A stretch of DNA of 64,000 bases from Sorangium cellulosum (GTDB taxonomy: Bacteria > Myxococcota_A > Polyangia > Polyangiales > Polyangiaceae), in assembly GCF_004135735.1 (NCBI RefSeq), contig NZ_CP012670.1, positions 3,121,501 to 3,185,500 of the forward strand, read 5' to 3'. The stretch's first letter is position 1; each line of letters opens with the position of its first letter. This document shows positions 38,759 to 46,807 of the stretch, one piece after another. Made by a program: the position numbers and the translations under genes. The notes beneath the pieces were generated by a model. The model saw only the letters and a program-made list of their open reading frames with translations. It made no database searches and was not told the origin of the DNA.

Positions 38759-40185
38759 GACGGCACCCCCGCCTGGCTCGCCTCGGCGCCCGCGCGCGTG
38801 AAGACGGCCATCTGCGTCGGCGCGCCGAGCGCGGGATCCTCGGGGCCTATGGGCAGGTGCTCGACGGCGTAGCCGTGCGCGCCCGCGACCTTCGCGCAGA
38901 AGGCGTGGAGCTCGGCGCGGGTCCACTCGAAGCGGTGGTCGCCGTGGCGGAGCGCGCCGCGCGGCAGCCCCTCGAACCGCACGTTGTACTCGGCGTTCGG
39001 GGTGGTCACGAGGACGACGCGCGGCCGCGCGTGCTCGAAGACGTTGCGGGTGAGCGCGCCGAGGCGCGAGGGGTCGACGTGCTCGATGACCTCGACCAGG
39101 GTCACGGCGTCGTACCCCGAGAAGCGCGCGTCGCGGTAGGTGACGGACGCCTGGAAGAGCTGGACGCGGCGCCTTTGCTTCTCGGGGAGGTCGTCGAGGC
39201 GGAGCCGCTCGCGCGCGATCTCGAGGCTGCGCAGGGAGACGTCCGCGCCGGCGACGCGCTCGATGGCGCGCTCCTCGAGGAGGCGCCGGAGCAGCTTGCC
39301 CTCGCCGCAGCCGAGGTCGAGCACGCTCCGCGCCCCGACCCGGCGGAGGGCCGCGACGACGGCCGAGCGCCGCGCCTCGTCGAGGCTCATGCGCGCCTCG
39401 GCCCGGTCCTCGGGGGCGGCCTTGTCGTCCTCGGACTCCTCGGGGCTCGCGTCGTCGTCGGCGACGAGCCGCGCGAGCGCCGCGCGGAAGAGCGGCCTGT
39501 GGTGCTTGAGGTAGCGGAGCGCGATCGTCTCGCGCTCCGGGTGGTCCGCGAGCCAGCCCTCGCCCTTGGCGAGGAGGTTCTCGACCTCGGCGTCGCCCAC
39601 GTAATAGTGCTTCTTGTCGTCGAGCACGGGCACGAGCACGTAGAGGTGGGTGAGCAGCTCCCTGAGCCGGCACGTCCTCCGGAGCGTGACGCGCAGGTAG
39701 GCGCTCTGGCCCCACTCCGGGAACGCCTCGTCGAGGGGGAGGCGCTCGGCCGCGACGTCGTAGCCGAGCGGCTCGAAGAGCCGCCGGAGCAGCGCCTCGC
39801 CGCCGCGGCACGGCAGCGCCTCGAGGGTGGCGGAGAGCGGGAGCGGCGCCTCGGCGAGCTCGGGGCGATCGCGGCACTTGCCGCCCAGCGCCGAGCCGAA
39901 GACCTGGGCGATGGCCACGGAGAGGAACGAGGAGGCGACGTAGGGCCGGTCGTTCACGTACTGCGCGAGCGTGCCCGGCTCGCCCGGGGCCCGCCCGCGC
40001 ACGAGGGCCACGGGGTCGACGTCGAGCAGGAGGGCCGCGGTGCAGCGCTCCTCGGTGGCCTCGGGATAGAACACGTGCGCCGCGCCGAACGAGAGCGAGA
40101 ACGACTGCGTGTGCGCCGGGTTCTTGGCGAGGAGGTAGCCGAGCTCCGTGGCGGGGCGGTGCGTGGTGGTGAGCGTGAGCAGCAT
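38755..40185 (-). CDS. hen1: Hen1 RNA 3'-terminal 2'-O-methyltransferase
   Basis: A 476-residue bacterial Hen1. The N-terminal domain (about 1-245) is the Pnkp-activating part (ATELGYLLAKNPAHTQSF). The C-terminal methyltransferase has the SAM site SVLDLGCGEGKLL, the metal site VEVIEHVDPSRL (E-x-x-E-H) and LVTTPNAEYNVRF. It methylates the 2'-OH of a broken RNA 3' end before Pnkp seals it, so repaired tRNA resists re-cleavage by ribotoxins. ATG 40185 (MLLTLTTTHRPATEL) matches the usual N-terminus. The stop overlaps the GTG of pnkp, so the two are translationally coupled. A ~65-residue acidic insert (DDDASPEESEDDK) lies between the domains. Confidence 0.92.
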   Translation of the reverse strand: MLLTLTTTHRPATELGYLLAKNPAHTQSFSLSFGAAHVFYPEATEERCTAALLLDVDPVALVRGRAPGEPGTLAQYVNDRPYVASSFLSVAIAQVFGSALGGKCRDRPELAEAPLPLSATLEALPCRGGEALLRRLFEPLGYDVAAERLPLDEAFPEWGQSAYLRVTLRRTCRLRELLTHLYVLVPVLDDKKHYYVGDAEVENLLAKGEGWLADHPERETIALRYLKHHRPLFRAALARLVADDDASPEESEDDKAAPEDRAEARMSLDEARRSAVVAALRRVGARSVLDLGCGEGKLLRRLLEERAIERVAGADVSLRSLEIARERLRLDDLPEKQRRRVQLFQASVTYRDARFSGYDAVTLVEVIEHVDPSRLGALTRNVFEHARPRVVLVTTPNAEYNVRFEGLPRGALRHGDHRFEWTRAELHAFCAKVAGAHGYAVEHLPIGPEDPALGAPTQMAVFTRAGAEASQAGVPS

Positions 40186-40597
40186 GGGAGTGCGCAGTCT
40201 ACGGGAGCCGCGCTCGTCTTCACAAATCGGCGCCCGTCCGCGCGCCGTCTCCTGGCGCCTCGCGATCCGCGCACGCGTGGACGCGGACGCTCGCGATCGA
40301 GGCTGCGGGGATAGAGGGGATCGTTGGCCGTTGTGGGTGGCCGGAGCGGTGGTGGGGCTGTGAGGGTCAATCGCGCGCGATGTGGGTAGTTGGCCCCAAC
40401 GCATGATCTCTTGTGTTCGAGGTGAAAAGATTGACGGATAGGCAGAGTTGCTCCAGTCGGGCGCGAATGTTTTGCTGTGATTGCTTGCAAAAAAAACGAT
40501 CTCATCCGTCGTCAGAGTGATGGTCAGATGATGAATCTACGTCTATTACATGATCGGGGGCGCCCTCTCGGCGTCTCCTCATAACTTGGAGAACAGG
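40186..40597. other. Divergent intergenic region, locally AT-rich
   Basis: Upstream of both hen1 (minus) and the CBM2-like lipoprotein (plus). The right half (about 40400-40560) is unusually AT-rich for this window, with an A8 run near 40490. No gene or RNA is supported; it probably carries promoters for both sides. Confidence 0.5.
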
Positions 40598-41044
40598 ATG
40601 CGACTCGGATCTTGCGGTACGGCGATGGTGATGGCTTTCTTGGGTCTCTCGGCTGCCGCGTGCACCGCCGCGACAGGGGACGAGGAGGAGGCGGGGGTCC
40701 TATCCGGCGAGGTGATCACGACCGACGGGCTGTCGCCCGACGCCCTCTCACCCGGGGTGCCCTTGTCCGGAGCGCTCTCGCTGATGACGGACTGGGGGAC
40801 CGGCTATTGCGCCACCCTGAACGTCACGAACCCGGGGGCCACGCAGGCGACGTCGTGGACCGTCCTGATCGATCTCCGGGAGTCCAACGTGTTCACCTTG
40901 TGGGGCGCCGCATACAGCCAGAGCGGCTCGGTCTTGACGGTGACCCAGAGCAACGGCTCCGCGATCCCGCCGGGAGGCTCGGTCTCCGTCGGGTTCTGCG
41001 CGAACGCGACCGGGAGCGACTACCAGCCGGTGATCGTGCAGTGA
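40598..41044 (+). CDS. CBM2-like carbohydrate-binding lipoprotein
   Basis: A 148-residue lipoprotein. ATG 40598 follows GGAG and gives a signal peptide with lipobox SAAAC. After a ~45-residue linker the chain is a compact domain. Its text resembles carbohydrate-binding module family 2: SLMTDWGTGYCATLNVTNPG, ATSWTVLIDLRESNVFTLWG, YSQSGSVLTVTQ and SVSVGFCANATG, with the end-to-end Cys pair and surface Trp residues. CBM2 modules bind cellulose or chitin. No catalytic domain is attached, so it would act as a surface polysaccharide-binding lipoprotein. Upstream DNA is relatively AT-rich. Confidence 0.78.
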   Translation: MRLGSCGTAMVMAFLGLSAAACTAATGDEEEAGVLSGEVITTDGLSPDALSPGVPLSGALSLMTDWGTGYCATLNVTNPGATQATSWTVLIDLRESNVFTLWGAAYSQSGSVLTVTQSNGSAIPPGGSVSVGFCANATGSDYQPVIVQ

Positions 41045-41056
41045 CCGCGGCGGTCA
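41042..41056. terminator. Palindrome holding both stop codons of convergent genes
   Basis: TGACCGCGGCGGTCA is a 15-bp palindrome. Its left TGA is the stop of the plus-strand lipoprotein, and its right TCA is the stop (TGA) of the minus-strand STAS sensor. The loop is too tight for a strong hairpin, so a terminator role is uncertain. Confidence 0.35.
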
Positions 41057-43576
41057 GGCCGGCGGGCGGCCCGAGTTGCGGCTGTAGATGACCTTTCCGC
41101 CGGTCCTCGACAGCGCATGAACGAACCCGAGCTCCAGGGTCGAGTGGGTGACGAGACCTCCGAGGTCCATCCCCTGCTCGACCAGGAGCCGCGCCGCCGC
41201 CGGCGTGATGCCGGCGAGCACCACCTCGGCGCCGAGCAGCCTCGCCGCCCGCGCCGCCGCCAGGAGGTGACTCGCCGCCGCGGCGTCGACGGCCGCCATC
41301 CCGGTGACGTCGATGAGCACCACGCTCGCGCGGCGCTCGGTGATCTCCTGCAACAGCGACTCGATGAAGCGGCCAGAGCGCTGCGTGTCCATCGCGCCGA
41401 CGATCGGCATCACCAGGATGTTGCGGGCGATGGGCACCACGGGCGTGGAGAGCTCGTGGATCGTGCTGAGCAGCGACTCCTGCTGCCGGTTCGCCTGCTC
41501 GAGCTCCAGCGTCCGCTGGGTGATCCGCTGGAGGAGCTGCACGTTCTCGAGCGCCACGGCCATGATGTCGGCGACGCGCTCGATGAACGTGAGATCCTCC
41601 GGCGAGCACGCGTCCCGGCGCTCGCTGTCGAGGACGAGCACGCCGAGCGCGGCCTCTCGACCGTGCAGCGGGACGACCGCCCGCGTGCGGGTCCCGCGCC
41701 CGCGCGCCTCGACGACGTCGCTCATGCCCTGGAGCTCGCTCGCCGGCGCGTGCGTGTCCACGATCGCCGGCCGACCCGAGCTCAGCACGCGCCCGACCAG
41801 CGACTCCGCGTCGACGGCGGTGCTCTCCTCGACGAAGCCCTCTTCCTCCACGTCGACGGCGATCACGAGCAGCTCGACCGGGCGGCGCGCGCCCGCGAGG
41901 CCGCGCCTGCGGCTCGCGGCCTTGCGGCCCGTGTCCAGGGCCAGGTGATCGGCCAGGGCGCGAGACCACGGCGTGCGCTCGAGGGTCACGAGGTCGACGC
42001 CGGTGTCGAGGATGCGCGGCGAGCGCCGCTCCCCGGGCTGCGCCGGCGCGGGCAGCCCGGCCAGCGCCGCCTCGACGCCCCGCGTGGCCATGTCGTGGAG
42101 CAGCTGCACCGCGCAATACCCCATCTCGTACTCGCGCTGGACGACGGCCGCGTGGATGGTGCCCTCCCGGAGCATCGCGATCGTCTCCGCGACGAGATCG
42201 AAGGCGACGATCTTGAGATCGCCCGCCCGGCCAGCGGCCCTGGCGGCCTCGCCCCACGCCGGGCCGTTCTCGGCGCACGCCCCGAACGCGCCGGCCAGCT
42301 CGCCTTGCCGCAAGGCCTCCACGGCGAGCCGCACCCCGAGCGCCGTATCGTACCGGTTCTCGGACGGCGGCTGCGGCGCGACCGCCGTGCCGGCGAGCGC
42401 CGCGCCGAACCCCCGGATGCGCGCCGGGCCGTTCTCGGCGCGGAACGAGGCCGCCTGCGTCCCCACCTTGCCCCCTCCGGGGAGCAGCCGCGCCATCATC
42501 TCGCCGGCGAGCCGGCCCGCCGCCACGTTGTCCGTGCCGATGTAGGCGAGGGCGCTGCTGCCCTCGATCGGCGGCGCGTCGAGCGTGACCACCGGGATCC
42601 CCGCCTCCGCCGCCCGCCGGAGGGCCGGCTCGATGCCCGCGGGGTCCATCGGCGCCACGGCGATGCCGTGCACGCCCCGGCGGACGCCCTCGTCGACGAG
42701 CGCGCTCTGGCCCGCCGGGCCGTCGACGCCGCCGAGGCGGTGGTCCACGAAGACGCCGAGGTTGCGCCCGGCGGCGAGGGCGCCGTCGCGCAGGTTGTTC
42801 CAGTACGCCGTCGGCGCGCGCCGCGGGACCCTGTAGACGCGGACCTCACGCGGCCTCCCGTCGCCGGCCGCGGCGGGGGCCCCGCGGCCGGCGTCCTCCA
42901 GCAGGACGAGCGTCACGGCGGTCCACTGCGGCTCGAGCTGCACGCTCTTGATGCCGTACGAGACGATCTCCACGAGGTCGTGCGGGCTGGCCCGCGCGGC
43001 CACCGCGTTGAGCACCTCCTCGAGCAGGCGCGACTCGTGGGCCGACCGGGCCTTGTCGTCGTAGAGCGCGCGTCGCTCCAGCACCGCGGCGGCGCTGTCG
43101 GCCAGGGAGAGGAGCCGCGCCCAGCGCTCGGCCGCGGGCGCCTCCTCGGCCGGCTGCTCCAGGGCGAGCACGCCGATCGGCTCCCCGTGCATGCGCACCG
43201 GCGCGAGGACCATCGCCGCGCCCGCGGGCAGCCGATCCGGCGCCGTCGCGCCCGGCAGGTGGGCGCGGTACCACGCGTCGGCCGGCGCGACGCGCGCGCG
43301 GTTCGCCGGGCCCAGGAGGGATAGCCCGCTCGCCGGGCCCGCGTCGGCGGGGATCCGCAGCCGGTACGGCAGCGCGCCCTCGAAGCCGACGGCGGCCCGG
43401 AGGATCAGGCGCTCTCCCTCCCGGATCAGCAACGCCCCGCGCTGCGCGCCAGGCAGGCTGTTCAAGGCGTCCTGTACCGTGCGATGCAGCGTTGCGGAGA
43501 TATCCAGTCCGGTGCTCATCAAGGCGTCCTGTACCGTGCGATGCAGCGTTGCGGAGATATCCAGTCCGGTGCTCAT
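41054..43576 (-). CDS. GAF/periplasmic-binding-protein/GAF/STAS sensor
   Basis: An 840-residue protein without signal peptide. A GAF-like domain is followed (about 245-540) by a complete sugar-type periplasmic-binding-protein fold: GVHGIAVAPMDPAGIEPALR, GIPVVTLDAPPIEGSSALAY, YIGTDNVAAGRLAGEMMA, GTIHAAVVQREYEMGY. Then comes a second GAF (about 560-690: SGRPAIVDTHAPA, VVPLHGREAALGVLVLDSE) and an RsbR-like STAS domain (about 705-825: VVLIDVTGMAAVD, VTHSTLELGF). A ligand-binding fold normally used outside the cell is here cytoplasmic and joined to a stressosome output. The first 19 residues (MSTGLDISATLHRTVQDAL) are duplicated, so two equal starts exist (43576 and 43519). Confidence 0.85.
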   Translation of the reverse strand: MSTGLDISATLHRTVQDALMSTGLDISATLHRTVQDALNSLPGAQRGALLIREGERLILRAAVGFEGALPYRLRIPADAGPASGLSLLGPANRARVAPADAWYRAHLPGATAPDRLPAGAAMVLAPVRMHGEPIGVLALEQPAEEAPAAERWARLLSLADSAAAVLERRALYDDKARSAHESRLLEEVLNAVAARASPHDLVEIVSYGIKSVQLEPQWTAVTLVLLEDAGRGAPAAAGDGRPREVRVYRVPRRAPTAYWNNLRDGALAAGRNLGVFVDHRLGGVDGPAGQSALVDEGVRRGVHGIAVAPMDPAGIEPALRRAAEAGIPVVTLDAPPIEGSSALAYIGTDNVAAGRLAGEMMARLLPGGGKVGTQAASFRAENGPARIRGFGAALAGTAVAPQPPSENRYDTALGVRLAVEALRQGELAGAFGACAENGPAWGEAARAAGRAGDLKIVAFDLVAETIAMLREGTIHAAVVQREYEMGYCAVQLLHDMATRGVEAALAGLPAPAQPGERRSPRILDTGVDLVTLERTPWSRALADHLALDTGRKAASRRRGLAGARRPVELLVIAVDVEEEGFVEESTAVDAESLVGRVLSSGRPAIVDTHAPASELQGMSDVVEARGRGTRTRAVVPLHGREAALGVLVLDSERRDACSPEDLTFIERVADIMAVALENVQLLQRITQRTLELEQANRQQESLLSTIHELSTPVVPIARNILVMPIVGAMDTQRSGRFIESLLQEITERRASVVLIDVTGMAAVDAAAASHLLAAARAARLLGAEVVLAGITPAAARLLVEQGMDLGGLVTHSTLELGFVHALSRTGGKVIYSRNSGRPPA
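43463..43576. repeat. 57-bp tandem duplication at a gene start
   Basis: 43463-43519 and 43520-43576 are identical 57-bp units, each beginning (on the minus strand) with ATG. The duplication adds 19 residues to the STAS sensor and leaves both ATGs in frame. Confidence 0.97.
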
Positions 43577-43720
43577 GCGCGTTTCGCCGTGCGATCCCCC
43601 CCGGGGAACGCAGCGAGGGCCGGACGTCAGCAGGCGCGATCGACCGGCCTGTTGTCAAGGGAAAGCCCACCTCGATCGCCGAGGCGCCCCCGACCGGGAA
43701 GTTGCCCCGGATCCGCGGAA

Positions 43721-43827
43721 GAACCGCCATGGCGCCAACGACGCCAAGGAGAGGGGGGAAGGGTTGTCCCTCCATTTTCCCCTTCTACTGCACTGGTTTC
43801 TTGGCGCCCTTGGCGTCATGGCGGTTC
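43721..43827. repeat. MITE-like inverted repeat (CGCCATGxCGCCAA family)
   Basis: The left arm 43721-43751 and the right arm 43797-43827 are 31-base inverted repeats matching at about 26 positions, with a 45-base loop. The arms read GAACCGCCATGGCGCCAACG and, reversed, GAACCGCCATGACGCCAAGG. The surrounding stretch 43577-43924 holds no gene. Confidence 0.75.
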
Positions 43828-43924
43828 GCCTCTCGGCCCGACTTCCCGCGGTCGCGCCAGCCCGGCGCCGGACTCGCTCCTTCCTCCGCGGATGCGTCGA
43901 CCTGCGCCGCGCCGCGCGCCCGGG

Positions 43925-45064
43925 TCAGAGCTGCACGAGCAACCCCAGGAACCCCGCGAACGTCGGCCTCCACGCGGCGCCGAGCCGCTCGCCGCCGAGC
44001 GTCACCACGGCGCCCGGCTCGGCGACGATGAGGTGCGCGTCCAGGAGGAGCGCCGCCCGCTCGGTGACGCGCACCCCGGCGCCGGCGCCCACGTCCGCGG
44101 CGAACGACCACACCTCGCCGGTGGCGCTCCGGAGCGGCGGGAGGGGATCGCCGCTGATGAAGAGGTGGGTGCCGCCGACGCCCGCCGAGAGCACGGGCGA
44201 GATCGAGGTCCCCGTCTCCAGCGCCCACACCGCCTCCAGCAGCGCCAGCTCCTGCCGGACCGACACCTTGCCGAGCGCGCCCTCGAGCGCGGGCCCGAGC
44301 GTCGGCCCCGCGAACGACAGCCGCGCCGCGAGCCCGGCGGGCAGCCACCCGCCGCCGCCTGCGGCCCCGCCGCCGTACGACAGCCGCAGCGCCGGCCCGA
44401 ACGCCGGCCCGATGCCGCCCGCGCTCGCGAGCGCCACGACGCCGGCCTCCACCCCGATCCCCGCGAGCATCCCCGCCCGCTGCGGCCGAGGCGCCATCCC
44501 GGCCCGCCGCCGCGCCGGGGCCATCCACCGCCGCACGTCGTCGGGGACGGCGACGCCGGCGCCCGCCGCGCCGGCCGGCCGCGCGTCGGCCTCGAGCAGG
44601 CTCGCCTCCAGCAGGCTCGCCTGGAGGAGCTCGACCGCGCGCACCGCCATCACGGAGGGGGCCGCGGCGCCCGCCACCTCCACGGTCCGCACGACCGTCT
44701 TCCGCGTCACCCGGTCGACGATCCAGAGGTCGGCGGTCGCGCCCCTCCGGGAGCGGAAGATCGTCGCGGCCGCGAACGCGCCCGCCTCCTCGGCGGCGCG
44801 CTCGAGGCCCGCGCGCACGTCGCCGCCGCCGGGCGCCCGCGGGACGCTCACCACCTCGAACCCCGCCGCGCCGAGCTCGGCCCGGAGCCGCGTGGCCGCC
44901 TCGCGGACCAGCGCGTCGTCGGCGTCGGCCTCGACGATCGCCACCCGCGACGCGGCGGCCGCCGCCTCCCGCGCGGGCGCGGGGGGCGGCGCCGCGTCGG
45001 CCCGCGTCGCCGCGAGCGCCGGCGCGAGCAGGAGCCAGGGGACAAGCAACGTGAAGGAGCGCAC
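43925..45064 (-). CDS. Hypothetical exported beta-rich protein
   Basis: A 379-residue protein with a Sec signal (MRSFTLLVPWLLLAPALAA; cleavage near ADA). Residues ~40-160 look like an alpha/beta unit (VAIVEADADDALVREAATRL, ATIFRSRRGATADLWIVDR). The C-terminal ~200 residues alternate Gly/Ala and hydrophobic residues with a terminal L-L-V-Q-L, resembling strands of an outer-membrane beta-barrel (AGIGVEAGVVALASAG, FSFAADVGAGAGVRV). I do not recognise a family. A duplicated short peptide ASLLEASLLEA is visible near residue 150. Confidence 0.62.
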   Translation of the reverse strand: MRSFTLLVPWLLLAPALAATRADAAPPPAPAREAAAAASRVAIVEADADDALVREAATRLRAELGAAGFEVVSVPRAPGGGDVRAGLERAAEEAGAFAAATIFRSRRGATADLWIVDRVTRKTVVRTVEVAGAAAPSVMAVRAVELLQASLLEASLLEADARPAGAAGAGVAVPDDVRRWMAPARRRAGMAPRPQRAGMLAGIGVEAGVVALASAGGIGPAFGPALRLSYGGGAAGGGGWLPAGLAARLSFAGPTLGPALEGALGKVSVRQELALLEAVWALETGTSISPVLSAGVGGTHLFISGDPLPPLRSATGEVWSFAADVGAGAGVRVTERAALLLDAHLIVAEPGAVVTLGGERLGAAWRPTFAGFLGLLVQL

Positions 45065-45237
45065 GCGTCCATGGCTTACCAGATCGCCGACGGGGGCGGC
45101 GGCGCATCACGGCGCGAGGAGGCCGCGGCGGGTGAGGCGCGCGCCCGGGCCGCGAGGCGTCCGGTGGTAGCGAGATCCAGGACGGATCTGGCCAGGGGGT
45201 CGGCGCCCGCCGCCTCGAGCGGCGGCGGGGGGGCCGT

Positions 45238-46710
45238 TCACGGCATCAGGTGGAGCATCGCCATCATCCCCAGATCCGCGTGGTCGAGGATGTGACAGTG
45301 GAACATCCACATGCCGGCGCGGTCGTCGAACGGGATGGCGATCCGCAGGGTCTCTCCAGGCACGGTGTTGATGGTGTCGTGCCATGCGCGCACGGGGGGC
45401 GCGACGCCGTCGATGTCGAGCACTTGAAAGGAGAACCCGTGCAGGTGGAACGGGTGGTCGTAGTTGGTGGCGTTGGTCAGCGTCCAGATCTCGACCGTGT
45501 TCGTCTGCGCCGACAGCGTGAGCGAGCCGTCCGTCTGGCCGTTGATCCCGAGCACCGCGCCTCCGGGATCCCCCTGCTCCATGAACTCCACCGGCTGTCC
45601 TCGCGCGCCCGCGGTGTCGATCGAGGCAATCTCGGCCAGACGCGCGGGGAGCGGCGGCGCGCCGTGCCCCGGAGGCTCGTCGACCAGCTCGAGGCGCATG
45701 AGGTCCCCGGGCTCTTCCACCTTTGGCAGGTGGAATCGGTTCGCGTCGAGGCGGGGGATCACCACCGACTCGCCCTCGACGGGCAGCATGTAGAGCTCCG
45801 CGCGCTCCCCCGGCACGAGGGTCACGTCGTCCACCGGCAGCGGGCTCTCCAAGAGGCCCCCGTCTCCGCCGATCTGCACGAGCGGCTGGCCGGGCACGGC
45901 GAACCGGAAGTAGCGGGCGCGCGCCGCGTTCACCACCCGCCAGCGCTGCGGCACGCCCGCCCGCGCCGCGACCGTCGGCAGGATCTTCCCGTTCACCAGG
46001 ACGGTCGAGCCCTCGCGCCCGAAGTAATCGCCGAACCACCCGCTCGAGTCGCTGGGGCCCAGCGAGCCGTCCTCCTCGATGTCGATGTCGCTCATCACGA
46101 GCAGCAGCTCGTCGCCGAGCGGCGCCTCCTCCGCGGCCTCCTCGACCACGAACGCGCCGTAGAGGCCCGCCCCGACCTGGGCGCTCGATCGGAGGTGCGG
46201 GTGGTACCAGAACGTGCCCGCGTCAGGCACGATGAAGGAGTACTCGAAGCCCTCTCCCGGCTCGATGGGCTTCTGCATGTGCTCCGTCCCATCCATCGCC
46301 GCCGGCACGCGCAGGCCGTGCCAGTGGACGGTCGTCGCCTCGGGCAGGTGGTTCTCGAACTTCACCACCACGCGATCGCCTCTCCTCGCGCGGATGGTCG
46401 GACCGGGGAGCATCCCGTTGTAGGTCCAGACCTCGGTCATGAGCCCCGGGACCACCTCGAGCGCGACCACCCTCGCCTCGAGGTGCACCTCGACCACGTC
46501 GGGCGCGGGGTCGTGATCCTCGGCGTCCGGCAGGCGCAGCGCGTCGTCCCAGCCCGCCGGCTGCCGCAGGTCCGGCGGCTCCTCTTCGTCGCCGCAACCG
46601 CCGAGCAAGATCACGGGCAGCAGGAAAACCGCAATCTCTGCGGCTCGGCGCGCCCAGGACACGCATCCTTTGCGCCCTGCACGGGACAAGGCGCGTCCGA
46701 TCCAACGCAT
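45238..46710 (-). CDS. Multicopper oxidase lipoprotein
   Basis: A 490-residue multicopper oxidase. It oxidises a substrate (metal, phenol or other) at a type-1 copper and reduces O2 to water at a trinuclear site. All four copper motifs are visible: TTVHWHGLRVP, FWYHPHLRSSAQ, DHPFHLHGFSFQ and MFHCHILDHADLGMM. A hydrophobic N-terminal segment ends in a lipobox-like LLGGC, so it is probably a lipoprotein facing the periplasm. The axial residue after HCHILDHADLG is Met. It is not a Met-rich CueO type; the substrate is unknown. Neighbours (exported barrel-like protein, FecR pair) do not indicate a role. The start at 46710 is long and basic; a later Met is possible. Confidence 0.92.
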   Translation of the reverse strand: MRWIGRALSRAGRKGCVSWARRAAEIAVFLLPVILLGGCGDEEEPPDLRQPAGWDDALRLPDAEDHDPAPDVVEVHLEARVVALEVVPGLMTEVWTYNGMLPGPTIRARRGDRVVVKFENHLPEATTVHWHGLRVPAAMDGTEHMQKPIEPGEGFEYSFIVPDAGTFWYHPHLRSSAQVGAGLYGAFVVEEAAEEAPLGDELLLVMSDIDIEEDGSLGPSDSSGWFGDYFGREGSTVLVNGKILPTVAARAGVPQRWRVVNAARARYFRFAVPGQPLVQIGGDGGLLESPLPVDDVTLVPGERAELYMLPVEGESVVIPRLDANRFHLPKVEEPGDLMRLELVDEPPGHGAPPLPARLAEIASIDTAGARGQPVEFMEQGDPGGAVLGINGQTDGSLTLSAQTNTVEIWTLTNATNYDHPFHLHGFSFQVLDIDGVAPPVRAWHDTINTVPGETLRIAIPFDDRAGMWMFHCHILDHADLGMMAMLHLMP

Positions 46711-46807
46711 GCGCCGCCTCGCTGCAAGGAGCGATCCGTCACGCCGCGGGCCGCGGTCCGCGGTCGCCCCGGCGCCGTGCGTTGCCGGGCGTCACGGCAT
46801 CAGGAGG

